This document shows, piece after piece, positions 49,751-61,390 of a stretch of DNA of 64,000 bases. This DNA is from Parietichytrium sp. I65-24A (Eukaryota > Sar > Bigyra > Thraustochytrida > Thraustochytriidae), in NCBI GenBank assembly GCA_012862575.1, contig BLSF01000023.1, positions 434,001 to 498,000 on the forward strand, given 5' to 3'. Under the pieces are notes generated by a model, which saw only the letters and a program-made list of their open reading frames with translations, did no database searches and was not told the DNA's origin. Numbering within the stretch: position 1 is the first letter of the stretch; each line of letters begins with the position of its first letter. Both the position numbers and the translations under genes were made by a program.

Positions 49751-52700
49751 ATGCGGCTGAGGGATGCACTGCCGAACAGACGGAGAGCAGCTGGTTCGTC
49801 GTCTTCGTCGGCGAGTTCCCGCGGAACAGCGAGGCCGTTCCTGGAAGCGGTAGTGGTTTCTACGATGCGCGATAGGAGGAGGGCCAGCCGCAGGAGCAGC
49901 AGCGCCGCCGGGGAGAGCAAAGGTGAGTGCAGCAGAACTGAACTGTGAACTGTGAACATTGAACAGTTGGAGAATTTGTTTTGTAGCTTGCGGGCGAAAG
50001 AGAGGCTGGGTGATCTGACGGCTTTGTGTTGAAACGATGCAAATGCGGTGTTGTTACGGTTGCGTAATTTGATAACGGCTTGCAGGAAAGGAGTTGCTTT
50101 CAACGCTGGTGGAACCGGAGTTTAGGGACTTGCTGTTGGCGGTGTTGGCATTCCTGCCAGTGCGACAGGTGGTGGAGTTAACTTTCGTGTCTCGATCGGT
50201 ACAGGAGGCGTTGCGCGACACGCCATTGCGGCTGGAGTACCTCAAGCGGGTGTTTGAGTTCAATGTGTTGGAAAGCACGTTCAATGACTACTATAGAGCG
50301 AATCGGATGACGCCTTGGAAGGTTGGCGGATTGTACACAGGTATGAACGACTTGACGACCTTGTTCCAGGCCATCGATCCGGCAGATTTGGAGTTCCTTG
50401 GTGTGGTGAACCCTAACATTTCTACTATCAGACAAGTAACTGCGTGCACCTCTCTCCGGCGATTCGAGCTTCACGGCTGCGAGAAAAACGTCAGCTTGGA
50501 GCCCCTCGTCCAGCTTAAAGACTCGCTACGGGCCGTCTCCCTGCTGGCTTGCAAGGAGATGCGGGACATCACGTTGCTGGAGAGACTGCCCAACTTAAAA
50601 ATTCTGAGCACCTTCAAGTCAAACAATGTGCAAGCTCTCCCGGACTTGAGCTGGTGTCCGGACCTGGAGCTGCTTAGCATTGGGGAATGCGGGAACATAA
50701 GGGACATCCGCTCTATAACATACCTTTCCAATTTGCGGGTCCTGGACCTTTCCTTCGTTCGCTGCGTCACGTCACTCTCTTTTCTTCGAAATGCAAAGAT
50801 GCTCCGAGCTCTGATCCTGGACAGCTGTAAGAACTTGGAGGACATTAGTGCTCTGTCTGTGTTCGGCTCCAACATCCAAGTTTTGCGTTTGAACGGCATC
50901 ATGAACCTGAGCGATATATCTGGAATTCAGCACTGCCCCAAGTTGGTTGCTCTGGATATCGCGGACCTCATTCACGTGAGGGATCTTTCACCTTTGGAAA
51001 ATTGCCCATTGCTGCAAGATCTGCATCTCACAAATTGTGTCAGTATTCATTCTCTGCAACCTCTACGCGCCTGCGCTGACAAGCTTAGGCGGCTGGTCAT
51101 CTCTGGCTGCCGGAATATCTCCTCACCCGAAGATGCTCTCCTGGTGGAATCTTTCTCAAAATTGGCTGCGTTCGACTGCGATAGATGTCACCCAAGCTTC
51201 TTGGTGCACTTGATGCTCAGCTGGAGAACTGCTCTGATCTCATTCACAGAACCCAAACTCACCCTCGTCTCGAAAAAGGATTTCGTGGAGAAGGCATTTC
51301 CCACGATCATGGAAGTTTTCGCCGATGCTGGCCAAGACGAGGCGAAGCTTTGTTCGGTGTTGCGCATGATTCAGAGTTTTAACGCCAATCTCGACGCACC
51401 TCTGTACATGGTGGAGCAGGGCCTTATTGGGGAGGTGCTGCTGATCGCGTTCGGCGACCCATCCGATCTGGTCAAAGTGGAGGTCCTTCGACTGCTCGGC
51501 AAATTCTCTGAGCATCCCCAATCTGGCAAAAGTATTCTTGGGGAAGAAGGCTCGATAGAGTACCTCGCGTCTTGCATTACTAGCGTTGCGCTCTGCGACT
51601 GCTGTGACGCGTTGTGGAATCATCGCTACTCTGGATTCATGGAAGAACAGATTGTAAGTGCCGCAGGCATGGTATTAGGCAACCTCATTGAACATGCCTC
51701 GCTTTCCATTCGCAAGTCTTTAGTGGCTCGCATTGACCGTGAGAAAACAATTCGCTGCTGCTCCATGGTGATCGGCTCTCAAAACGCACTTGATCAGACC
51801 AAGCAGTCGTTGCTCAACCTGGTGAAGGAGATAGCCGAGATTGAGCCGTCTCTCGCCTCGGATGCGATCGATGCCGACGCTGTTCAAGGAACTGTAAAAG
51901 CCATGCTCAGTGGCTCTGTCGAGACCCGTGTCGTGGGATGCGCTCTTCTGGCTATGCTTACTGAGTTTACCTCACCCAGTACTGTCGGCCAGATTTTCCA
52001 GGTTCGCGGTGCCTTGGAACTCTTCGTCTCATTTGTACAGTCTTCGAGCAAAGAGCTAGCTAAACATGCTTTGTCAATCTTGCAGCGTGCGCCTTCGACA
52101 TTGCATTTGGCACTGGTTCAGACTCCAGGACTAGTTGCGAATATCATTGATCTGCTGTCTCAAGAGTTGCTTTTTGGACCAAGTATTTTGACGCCGCTTT
52201 CGTCACGTGACCCCAAGCTTGTTCTCGGATGCGTGAAAGTACTGGAAGTCCTTTCTTCCCGTCCTGAGTGCGTGGCAGAGATGGTCCTGGAGGATGCGCA
52301 ATATGTTGTCGTGCCATCTTTCGCCGCTGAAGAAGCGAAGCTTAAAAGAGCGCAGTCTAGGCGACGCAATCCGTTTCTTTCAATCGGCGGCGTGTACGGG
52401 TCAAGCGCGTTCGATTCGAACGACGATGATTCAAGCGAGGATTCTGATTTGTTGAGGGATCGAAGGTTCACGGTCACGGACGACGAAAACGAGACTCAAT
52501 ATTTTGATCTCGCCTCGCAGCTTGAGAGCAGACGAGGGTCGCGAGTCACGGACAGAACTGTGAGCGTTGTAGATAACGAGTTTGCTCGCGTGGATCGATT
52601 GCATCGGATAAGTTGTGACAAGTTTGCGGAGGTGTTCGTTTCCACCCTTTCCAACGCATCTTTTCTTCCTGCCAAGTCTTCGATTGCACAGACTATGATA

Positions 52701-55595
52701 AATTTCGTGGAAGCTTCCGAGAGCGTGCGGGGAGTTTTATTTCAAATTTTCACGGACACAGATCGACTCACACTGGTTCTGAATCTCATCGTTCGCCAGA
52801 AGGAAGCCATGGACAATATCAACGTCGGTCTGGAGTTACTCTATCTGCTCATCACTGACAAGAAGCGATTAGACTTATTTGCACGAATTAAGGGGAAAAG
52901 TATGCACGAGCTCTGCAAGGCACTCGTGCTATACATTCAAAACCCTCGAGCTGACGCGTTTTGGTCTAGTAAGATTGTCGCAGTCCTGCTCGAGTCCACC
53001 CCTTCAAAACGAGTGGTTCTCGACGCAGTCATTGCGCCGGTCTTGTCTGCCATTGACAAGAGGCGTTCGCAGCTGCAGCTGTACATGTCTCGATTGTTCG
53101 ACCGAGACTCGTTGCAGATGCGTGGCGAGAAGGAACAGCTCTTTGAAGAGGCACAGGAGCGTAAATGTGCTGCCTTACGGTTTCTTGCGGTGTTGCTCGT
53201 GGATCGCCAAGCGGTTGTTGCCGGGGAAGCTTTGCTTGTGCAAAGTCGCCCAGAAGCCATTTTCGTTTCCATGAACGATCCAGATAAGGAGATTCGCGAA
53301 CTTTCAGTGCTCTTGCTGAACTTTATCCTCAACTTTTCTGGTGCTGATCGGAGAAAGGAGAGTAGCACTGTGTACGATCGTCTCGGGATCACATTGCGGA
53401 ATCTATTCGAAAAGAAGTCGGACTTTGCCATTGTCTGCCTGAGTGACGCCCTTGCTTTTGGGTCTCGCCAAGCGAAAAAAGATGCAGTGCAGATACTTTC
53501 ACTTTTAGCCGTGGACCCCGTTTTCGCTACTTTGATTCTCAAACTGCCGCCCGCGGCGTCCACCCAAAGCAACGAAGATACCGAGGACAGTTCAACCGAT
53601 TTTGAGATAGACGAAAGCGATGCCGAGACCATCGTGCCGCTGAGCTCTCCGCCGGGAAGTCGCGGGAGCGTAGGTCGGCTACGTCGATCTTTAACTGCGG
53701 CAGTCTCGCGAAGGATCTCGCGATTGAGCGCCTTGTCTTCTCGAAGTATCTCATCGCTCAGATCAGACCAGCCAACTCCGCCTCAAATCCTGGAGTCGCT
53801 TATTGGGTTCATCACGGACTGTCCCGAGGGAAGCAAGTTTGACAAGAACCGCTTCGCTACGGAGCGGGTGGCTTCGGACGAGATCGAGTTTATTGGTGAT
53901 CTTGCTTCAACAATTGCAACGTATGACCTCGAAAAAGTTTTGGAGATGATTGTTGTCCCGCTGGTCGAGCAGCTTGGCGCCGCATCTTCCACAAGGCGGG
54001 ATCAGCGTGCTCAGGAGCGCGCAGCGGCGTTTTTTGATGTACTCTCTGCAAAGAGGAATGACACCGCTGCTGAAGCTCTATTGGTCGGTGGCAATGTTTT
54101 TGAGGCTCTCGCGCGGTACTTTTGCAGCCCTTTCGCAACCAGTCGCGGGAAATATCGTGCCGTGGCAGCAATTGCAAATCACGTTGATGGAGACGCAGAG
54201 CGCATTCTCTCGCTTGACAAGCTTGTCTTGACTCAAAACGAAAAGAGCACGAGCTTTCTGAGAGAACTGGTCGTGGAGATGCATACTTGTAACGCTTTCA
54301 TGCGCAGTGCCATCCTCAAGCTTTTGCAACCAGTCTTTCGCTCCAAATGGTCATGGGGAACCAGCGACGCACTGATGTTTCACACTCCTTACGACCGAAC
54401 GAAACCCGTGATTTCGCCGCCAGGAGGCACTTATGACAGCCCTGATGGCAAGAAAGGCCGGCGCAGCAGGCGATTCACGTCTCGGAATAACAAAATTGGC
54501 ACCCGTTTGAGCTCTGCTGCGAGTGCAATGAGTTTTGGGCCAGCTATAATTCAGCAGAGTTGCACAGTGTCGCAAGTGGAGATCGACATCAGTAGTGAAG
54601 CAACCGTAAGTGCTTCGCCGTCTCCAGCAAACAGCCCGAGACAATCAACGGACCGTTTGCGCAAGCTATCAACGAGTTTGGTTGGGTACGGCTTGATGGA
54701 GATTCTTGCTGAGTGGAAGCACACCATCGTGGACGAAGGTGGGGCGGTGAAGGACATGTCTGACATTGAATTCGCTGGCGTCTTATTGAAGCCAGCTCTC
54801 AACGCATCTGCGGGAGACGCTCTTGTTGCAGGAAAGCTGGAAGAGTTCAACTTTATAGATTTGTTCGTGCACCTCTTGTTAAACGACGACCGTGCCGAAA
54901 TGAGGGAAACGTATGCACGTATCCTCATCGATCTGGATGAAAGCTTCCTCTACGACGACTCTCTTGTTTTCAAGTCAACCCTCGGCGTGGAGCCCACCTT
55001 TATGGAGATGATCGAAAAGGAGGACTTATTCGCTGAGCAGCAACTCGACTTTTACCCTGCAGCGTTCCAGCGCATCCGTGGGTACCCCGGAGCGTTTCAG
55101 TACGAAGACGTCAACTTTATCACAACCAGCGACTGGGCAGCGTTCTCTTTCCGGCAACAACAGGTACACGGAGAACTGCTTATCGATTTTCAAAAGGTGT
55201 ATTACGAAGTAGAGCTACTCGACTGCACCCCGGACGTCGTGCTTGGTTGGATCGGGGCAGCATTTCAGCCTGGTGTCTTGCGCGGCTTGTCAAGGTGTGG
55301 AGTGGGAAGCGAGACTTCAAGTTGGGGGCTTCGCGCGAACTTTCTTCACAAGTGGGAGAGGCACGATATCCTCGGCTTCGCTCTCGACCTCGTGGAGTCG
55401 CGGATGACGTATACCTTGAACGGTAAGATACTGTTCATGCAAGGCGTGGACAAAGCTTCCCACAAGTTTATGGTCCCAGCGATCTCGGGTTCGAGCTTTA
55501 GCTGCATCTTCAACTTTGGGTCTCAGCCGTTCAGATTTCAGCCCCCAACCAGAGCGTTCAAGTCCTTTTATCAAAGTGTGTCTGTCTCAGAGTGA
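49751..55595 (+). CDS. F-box-like / LRR / ARM-like / SPRY giant protein
   Basis: Two exons, 49751-49922 and 50086-55595, with a 163-bp intron (GTGAGT to TTGCAG) give 1893 aa. Exon 1 (MRLRDALPNRRRAAG) is Ser/Arg-rich. An F-box-like helix set follows at about 65-105 (LLLAVLAFLPVRQVVELTFVS). Leucine-rich repeats of about 22-24 aa fill about 130-405, for example LEDISALSVFGSNIQVLRLNG. A long helical ARM/HEAT-like region follows to about 1700, interrupted by Ser/Asp-rich loops near 780 and 1170. The C-terminal 140 residues form a SPRY domain: YYEVELLD, VLGWIGAAFQPG, SWGLRAN, GFALDLVESRMTYTLNGKI. An SCF-type ubiquitin ligase adaptor is a reasonable inference. The particular domain order is not one I recognise. 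Confidence 0.85.
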
Positions 55596-55697
55596 TGAAT
55601 GTTTGCGCGGGAAGCATTAAAATTAGGTCTGTTAATTTTATAATGTGTATACTTTAGTGTGACAATTAACACACTTGCTTTTTTCTCTGGTTCACAG

Positions 55698-55719
55698 TCA
55701 ATCAATCAATCAATCAATA
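55698..55719. repeat. AATC tetramer repeat
   Basis: Five TCAA/AATC units in the short gap between two convergent genes. Confidence 0.85.
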
Positions 55720-55825
55720 CGATTCAGTAAAAACAGGGCGCGCGGATTGTGCACAACGCAACCTAGCAGCTTGCAGGACAAATGCTTGTCCGAAGTTTTA
55801 CGTGCTTCAGCAGCACTACATCTCA

Positions 55826-57141
55826 CTAGCTGGAAACTTCCTTCTGCCGAAAGAGCCCAGTCACTGGATCCCTCTCGACACCATGGGCGACGTCGAAGAC
55901 ACGCCCGTTCATGGCTATAAATACACCTGGTTCCGTTGATGCCCAACCAGCACCCAATGCACACCCAATATTGACCGATGCGTCTGTGACCGCAAATTTG
56001 GCGGGCCGCATAGACCCGGTCTGTCGAAACAGTGGAGCATTGGACATTTTGTTAGGACTGTAAATGTAAATACACCACAAGCCAGTTTGCAAAAAAAAAA
56101 AAAACTTACAAGAACGATTCTCTTCTTCGCATGGCCTTGAACCGGCATGCTCTTGCTAATGTACTCAGCTGTGGTGATGATTGTGTCAGTTCCGTGCGTA
56201 ATGATCACCAGCTTGGACGCTGTGGAGACGCATTCTCTGAGTATGCTTTCGCGATCAGAATTGCTTATGTCTTGACTGTCCTTTCGTGCAACGCTGACGA
56301 TGTGATAGGAGAAACCCAGAGCGTGAAGCTGTCGAAGACCTTTCATGGTGTCCTTTACAGCAGGCTCGCCAATTTCGAATGCATACCCTCCGGCCAACTG
56401 GGGATAGTCTTTGTCGATTGTGCCGCCAGTGCAGACGAAGAGCACATCGGCGTCTCTTGCGGATGCTACAACAGAGGTGGCAGCCGAACTCGGTCGAAGA
56501 GCCGAGGCACTTTCCGATGACCGGGATGTGTCCCGGGCGCTGTAGTTTGCTAGTCGTGCTGACGGAGGCTGGACCGATGCGGCGCTTGGGCTCGAGTAAT
56601 CTTCGGACCTCGGGGTCGACATCATACGAGGGTCCTCGGCGAGGTCGGCAGCCCCGATCAAGCCGTATAATATCCTAACATCTGGGTTCCTGATGCACGG
56701 GCCCACCGCAGCGTCTTGAACCGCTTCGGTCACGCTTAGGAGAAAATTGTAATGCAGCCACATTGCCGCCACAGTCGCGGTCCGCACCTGCCCGCTGGGG
56801 CACGCAACGACCGCAACCTGGCTCGCTTTAAGCGCACTGAGTATCGTCACTCTCGCGTTCTTAGCCTTCAAATCCGGAACCGACACGACGCCATTCTTCA
56901 CTTCCAGGGCCTTGCTCAACTCCTCCACGATCCCCACGCTCCTGTTCAGTTCTCCCATGCTATACAACAGCACGATGGTGTCCACCTTGCCCGTGCGAGC
57001 CTCTACACGCGAGAGCCATTCGGCACACTCGCTGGCGGACGCGGGTCCGGCACAGCCAAAGACCTTACCACTCGAGAAGCCGCTGCCGCGGGGCGACTTG
57101 ACCTCCCCCAAGTTGAGTGCCTTCTCGGTGTACGAAAGCAT
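55826..57141 (-). CDS. Fusion of a C-x5-R phosphatase-like domain and a single-domain asparaginase-like protein
   Basis: Two exons, 57141-56110 and 56020-55826, with an 89-bp intron (GTAAGT, T-run, CGACAG) give 408 aa. The C-terminal part (about 230-408) matches short asparaginase/glutaminase N-domains: FVCTGGTIDKDYP (T238, T241), THGTDT at 315-320 and TGSMRPAKF at 345-353. The large C-terminal domain of classical asparaginases is absent. Residues about 50-165 contain VVACPSGQVRTATVAA, which fits the C-x2-G-x2-R-T loop of dual-specificity phosphatases (C114, R120), followed by RNPDVRILYG. A Ser-rich linker (170-228) joins the two. The open frame continues upstream into a minisatellite; I chose ATG 57141, after it. 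An upstream start adding a Ser/Leu repeat cannot be excluded. Activity of either domain is unproven. Confidence 0.78.
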
Positions 57142-57149
57142 CGCGGACT

Positions 57150-57592
57150 TGCCCAGAGACGAAGACAGAGATGAACACAAAGACGAACGCAAAGACGAAG
57201 ACAGAGATGAGCACAAAGACGAAGACAAAGACGAAGACAAAGACGGAGACAGAGATGAACACAAAGACGAACGCAAAGACGAAGACAGAGATGAGCACAA
57301 AGACGAAGACAAAGACGGAGACAGAGATGAACACAAAGACGAACGCAAAGACGAAGACAGAGATGAACACAAAGACGAAGACAAAGATGAAGACGAACAC
57401 AAAGACGAAGACAGAGATGAAGACAGAGACGAACGCAAAGACGAAGACAGAGATGAAGACAGAGAGACGAACACAAAGACGAAGACGAATACAAAGGCGA
57501 AGACAAAGATGAAGACGAAGACAGAGACGAGCACAAAGACGAAGACAAAGGCAGAGACGAAGACAAAGATGAAGACAAAGACAAAGACGCGC
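57150..57592. repeat. GACGAAGACAGAGATGA-type minisatellite
   Basis: About 440 bp of imperfect 6-bp-based units (GACGAA, GACAGA, GATGAG, CACAAA) organised in larger 48-60-bp blocks. It keeps long open frames on both strands (Lys/Asp/Glu/His-rich on plus, Ser/Leu-rich on minus). It lies directly upstream of the chosen start of the phosphatase/asparaginase-like gene. Confidence 0.92.
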
Positions 57593-58390
57593 GCTGCGCT
57601 GGCTTGTGGGCGGCGTCTGATCCTTCGCGGCGAACTTAGAACGGCAGATTAGCAAGCCACTGTCAAGGCACTGCGGATCCCCGCGCTCACGTACTCCCTG
57701 CCGCTACGTCTTAGACTAAGACACCACGGCACTGGCTGAAGGCGCTTACTAACAGCCAGCCAACCAGCCACTTTGAGTACTCAGCGAGGACACTTTCTCT
57801 CCAACAACGGTCAAGCTCCAGGCAGCACCAGCGAGTACTACGTCCAGCCAGTAGCAACTGGTAGCGACCTCATCGAAAATGATCCTCCTCGCGGAACGCA
57901 AGATTCCGTGCTTCAACTAACAACTACCGTATCATACTTACCCGCTTACGCTTCCGGAACGCATCCAGCAAGGGTGCAACAGCTAGTAGAATCCCGCTAC
58001 AGCACCTTAGGTGAATCCGGGTCTCCTAGAGTATCCAGTTAACTGCGCTGCTAGTCCCAAATTAATTCTTTGACTGTGAGGGCTGTGAGGGCTGTGAGGG
58101 CTGTGAGGGCTGTGAGGGTTGTGAGGGCGCGAGGACCCTGCGTCGAGTTGACGTAGCGTTCAATAGTCGGACCGACTAACCGACCGACGGACACGTGAGG
58201 GGAGAAGGGCTAGCCAGCACATAGTCACAAACAGTAACCAGCAGCCGGGCGGCGCAAGTTATGACCGGGCGCTGGGCTCTCTGTGTAGTGAGCAGTGAGC
58301 AGTGAGTAGGGCCTGACTGCGGGGACAGAGGAGGAGGAGAAGGAAAGAAGGAGGAAAGGAAGGAGGAAAGAAGGAGGAAAGCAGGAAAGT
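57593..58390. other. Divergent intergenic region with CTGTGAGGG repeat
   Basis: The gap between the fusion gene and the SPX gene holds a GAGTACTCAG partial palindrome near 57775, six CTGTGAGGG-type units at 58074-58127 and a GGA-rich tract near 58330-58385 just before the SPX-gene ATG. The open frame at 57773-58042 has no recognisable domain. Confidence 0.55.
58074..58127. repeat. CTGTGAGGG nonamer repeat, six copies
   Basis: Five perfect 9-bp copies and a sixth with one change (TTGTGAGGG), upstream of the SPX-MFS gene. Confidence 0.92.
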
Positions 58391-58554
58391 ATGAAGTTTG
58401 GGAGGTACTTGGCACGAGAATCGGTGAGTTGTGAGAGCGCTTTGAGGTGTGGGGCTTGTGGGGTTCAAACCTGTGGGGCGTGCTTTGTCGTCGTTTTGCG
58501 AGGGGGTTTGTTTAGTGGAGAAGAGCTCTATCTAACATTGACGTGTTTTGGTGC

Positions 58555-58603
<49 letters not shown>

Positions 58604-61020
58604 GCATAATGTGGTGGTGGGAGCAGGTGCCAACTTGGGAGAGGCAGTACATACAGTACAATGATTTGAAGAGAGAGATCAAGTCGCTGTCGTCGGAGCG
58701 GGATGTCGATCCGAATCGGTTTCATGCCAAAGTTGCCACGGAGGTGAGGAAAGCAATTAGGTTTTACGACTTGAAGAGGCAGGTCCTGGAGAAGGATATC
58801 AAAGACGCGTTGCGGCACAAACATCTGCTCGAGTCGAGCAGGGAAGAAAGGAGTGCCCCGCAATTTAAGCAGTCCGAGCGGGAAAAGTTGCTGTTAATAT
58901 TCCACAAGCATGGCGAGAGAATAACCGAGCTCTTCCTGTTTCTCAAGCTCAACTCCATGGCGCTGCGCAAGATATTAAAAAAATTTAATCGATGGGTGAG
59001 CACGGATGAGCCAAGTCTGATGGCCAAGATTAAGAGTAATCAGCTCTTGGAGCTTGCTGACGATCTGCGCGAGCTGAGGGATCCGTCCTTGCTCGAGCCG
59101 TGCATCATTTCCGTGGAGAAGGCTATCCGGGATCTACAGCAAAGCCTGCTTAATAACGCGGAGGGAAACCATGGCAGGAACTCACACTCGCAAGCTCGGA
59201 TATCAGTTGCCATCGAAGAGCTTTCGCCGGTTGCAATCGAGCGACTTGCTCAGCTTCATGAGCGTGGAGGATCAGTTCTCAACGACATGTACGCGATGCG
59301 AGAAGAGATGAGAGAATCAAATGAGTATCTATCCTTCCTCTCTTCCAGGTCGGTGATCCCTTTTAGGCCAGCACACGTCCGGGAGCAAAGCATGATCGCT
59401 GCGCGATCGGAGGAAGATGGGAAGCTCGGCTTCTCTTCCGGCTCGGGAGGCGGAGTACCCGGTGGGATGCACACTCCGGGGATCGTCGAGCATAAGCTTT
59501 CCCAATATCTCAATTTGGCGAGCACGTTCTTTTATCTCGCCAACTATAACATTTGCTTACCCACCGCCGGACGATACTCGGTAGCATTGGGTCTTCGGTC
59601 CTCCTCGGCGGGCATTATTGTTGCCATGACTCCTGTTGCAGCACTTTTGTCTGCTGTTGCATACAGCTACTGGACAAATTTTAGTTTCAAGAGCCCTCTG
59701 CTATGCAGCGCGGTTTTCCTGGTAGCAGGGAATATAATGTACGCTGCGGCATGGGACGCGCAGACTGCGTCGCTCCTACTCGCTGGAAGGTTTGTGAGCG
59801 GCCTTGGTGGTTGCCGGGCAGTGAACCGCAGGTACATTGCGGACACAATCAGTGTGCAGAATCGGACCAGGGCGTCTGCAGCATTTGTGGCCGCCGGGGC
59901 TCTTGGGATGGCTTCTGGTCCGCTCTTGGCATCGCTTTTTGCCGATTTTGAGATGGTCATCTTTGGACTCACTCTAAACGAGATGAATTCCCCAGCCTGG
60001 TTTATGTCAATTGTGTGGTTCCTTTTCGGTTTTATCGTTCTCTTCCACTTTGAAGAGCCGCAGCGCGCGGGGTACACTGTTCTGCCCTCGGGCGAAGGTG
60101 GGATCGGAACCAAGGTTGCAAGCGGCGACCGCCCCGGGGAAGAGGTTGACCACACGGAGGCTGTGAAGTGGGAATCAAGCGAGGACGGGGATAAAGATGG
60201 TGAGGACTATCACTTCGACTCTGACGAGCTGAGCAGTAATAATGACGGGGAAGAGACTCTGAACGACTCTATCGACATTGTGCTGGATGGGCACGGGAAC
60301 AATGGATACGGAACTATGCGGGCCGCGGGCGAATCCGAGTTTGAAGACCAAGAGAGGGCCAAGCGCCAGAAGCGACGTCAAGAGCTATCGCGCAGACGTT
60401 CGGTGCTGACCGTTTATTGTCTTGTAGCCATCTTTTGGGTCAAGCTTGTGCAAGAGGCTTTGCTGACCGAGATTCCAATCGTGTCAGTGGACTTGTACAA
60501 CTGGACGGTGCGCAAAATTGGGCTCTTCATGGTTGTGTTGGGTCTATTCGTTGTTCCGTGCAACTACGTCCTCGTTCTTCTCTCGCGGTCGTTCGCCCTT
60601 GGAGACAAGTACTGGATTCGCTTGCTGTTTCTGGCACTGTTTCTCCTATCAATTGCGCTTATTCCCTTCACGGCGAGTGGTATTCCCTGGCTCCAATTTG
60701 TTCTCGTCGATATCGGCGTGTTTGCGGCGGCACAAGTACTGGAGGGTGTGGTGATGTCTTTTTTCTCCAAAGTCATCAGCGCAAAGCTGGCGGCAGGCAC
60801 GTTCAACTCGGGCTTTTTAGCCACGGAAGCCGGGACGTTGGGAAGGGCTGTGGGGAACGCTCTTATTACAATGCTTGGAGCTGGAACAGAGCAGGAACTC
60901 ATGCTAAACCTGGGGATCTTTATCTTGGTGCTAAGCACCCTCGCAATGTTAAGCACATTTTGGCTGCTTCCGAGGAAGCAAGTGCCGTTCAGCATTCGAG
61001 CCCTGATAAAGTGGAAATAG
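58391..61020 (+). CDS. SPX-MFS vacuolar-type phosphate transporter (VPT/PHT5-like)
   Basis: Two exons, 58391-58423 and 58627-61020, give 808 aa. The 33-nt first exon encodes MKFGRYLARES and the splice continues VPTWERQYIQYNDLK, exactly the start of SPX domains. The SPX domain ends near residue 195, and includes the Lys-rich helix KILKKFNRWV that binds inositol pyrophosphates. About ten hydrophobic segments follow, beginning near residue 310 (YLNLASTFFYLANYNICLPT), with the MFS motif AGRFVSGLGGCRAVNRRYI. A large acidic loop (about 510-625) splits the transport domain. The order SPX then MFS is that of plant and algal vacuolar phosphate transporters, so phosphate storage sensed by inositol pyrophosphate is the likely role. 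The intron holds a GAT microsatellite, so an in-frame poly-Asp start at 58543 is not real. Confidence 0.92.
58555..58602. repeat. GAT microsatellite, 16 copies, inside the SPX-gene intron
   Basis: Sixteen perfect GAT units end 24 nt before the intron 3' splice site. The repeat is open in frame with exon 2 and creates a false poly-Asp N-terminus. Confidence 0.97.
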
Positions 61021-61390
61021 AACGTACATTTAATTATTTACTTTATAAAATCAGCAACCCATCAACTATCGAGTTCCCATTGTGCCAATCCAAAGTCGCC
61101 AAGTGATAGTCTCCACTGTCAATTAAAAAAAAATGAGGAATGAGTAGATAACCAAAAGGAGAGAGGGAGAGTTCACCGATATGTTTTTTGTGAGATGCAT
61201 ATTTCATTGATTTAGAGAGAACGAGAGTCAGTACGGCGTGTAAAAAAATTTGCGAGGGATTGAATACTAGTACATTGTTCTGTGCTTGGAACAGAGTGCG
61301 CGTTGAAAAAGTGGACTTTTCGATTCAGAATAAGGGGAAAATATGTATAGAGAAAAGCGGTCGAAACTCGAAACGCAACCAGCATCTTCT
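61021..61390. other. Convergent 3' gap
   Basis: AT-rich sequence between the SPX-MFS and CTP synthase stop codons, with A-runs (61121-61132) suited to 3'-end formation. No gene is seen. Confidence 0.5.

Noticed and set aside
56912-57652. 246-aa plus-strand open frame rich in DEDRDEHKDE
   Set aside because: It is the opposite-strand reading of a minisatellite and of the phosphatase/asparaginase-like gene. The composition is repeat-driven and there is no domain.
58543-58626. Poly-Asp N-terminus of the SPX-MFS frame
   Set aside because: These codons are the GAT microsatellite of the intron. The true SPX start (MKFGRYLARES) is in an upstream exon that splices in frame.
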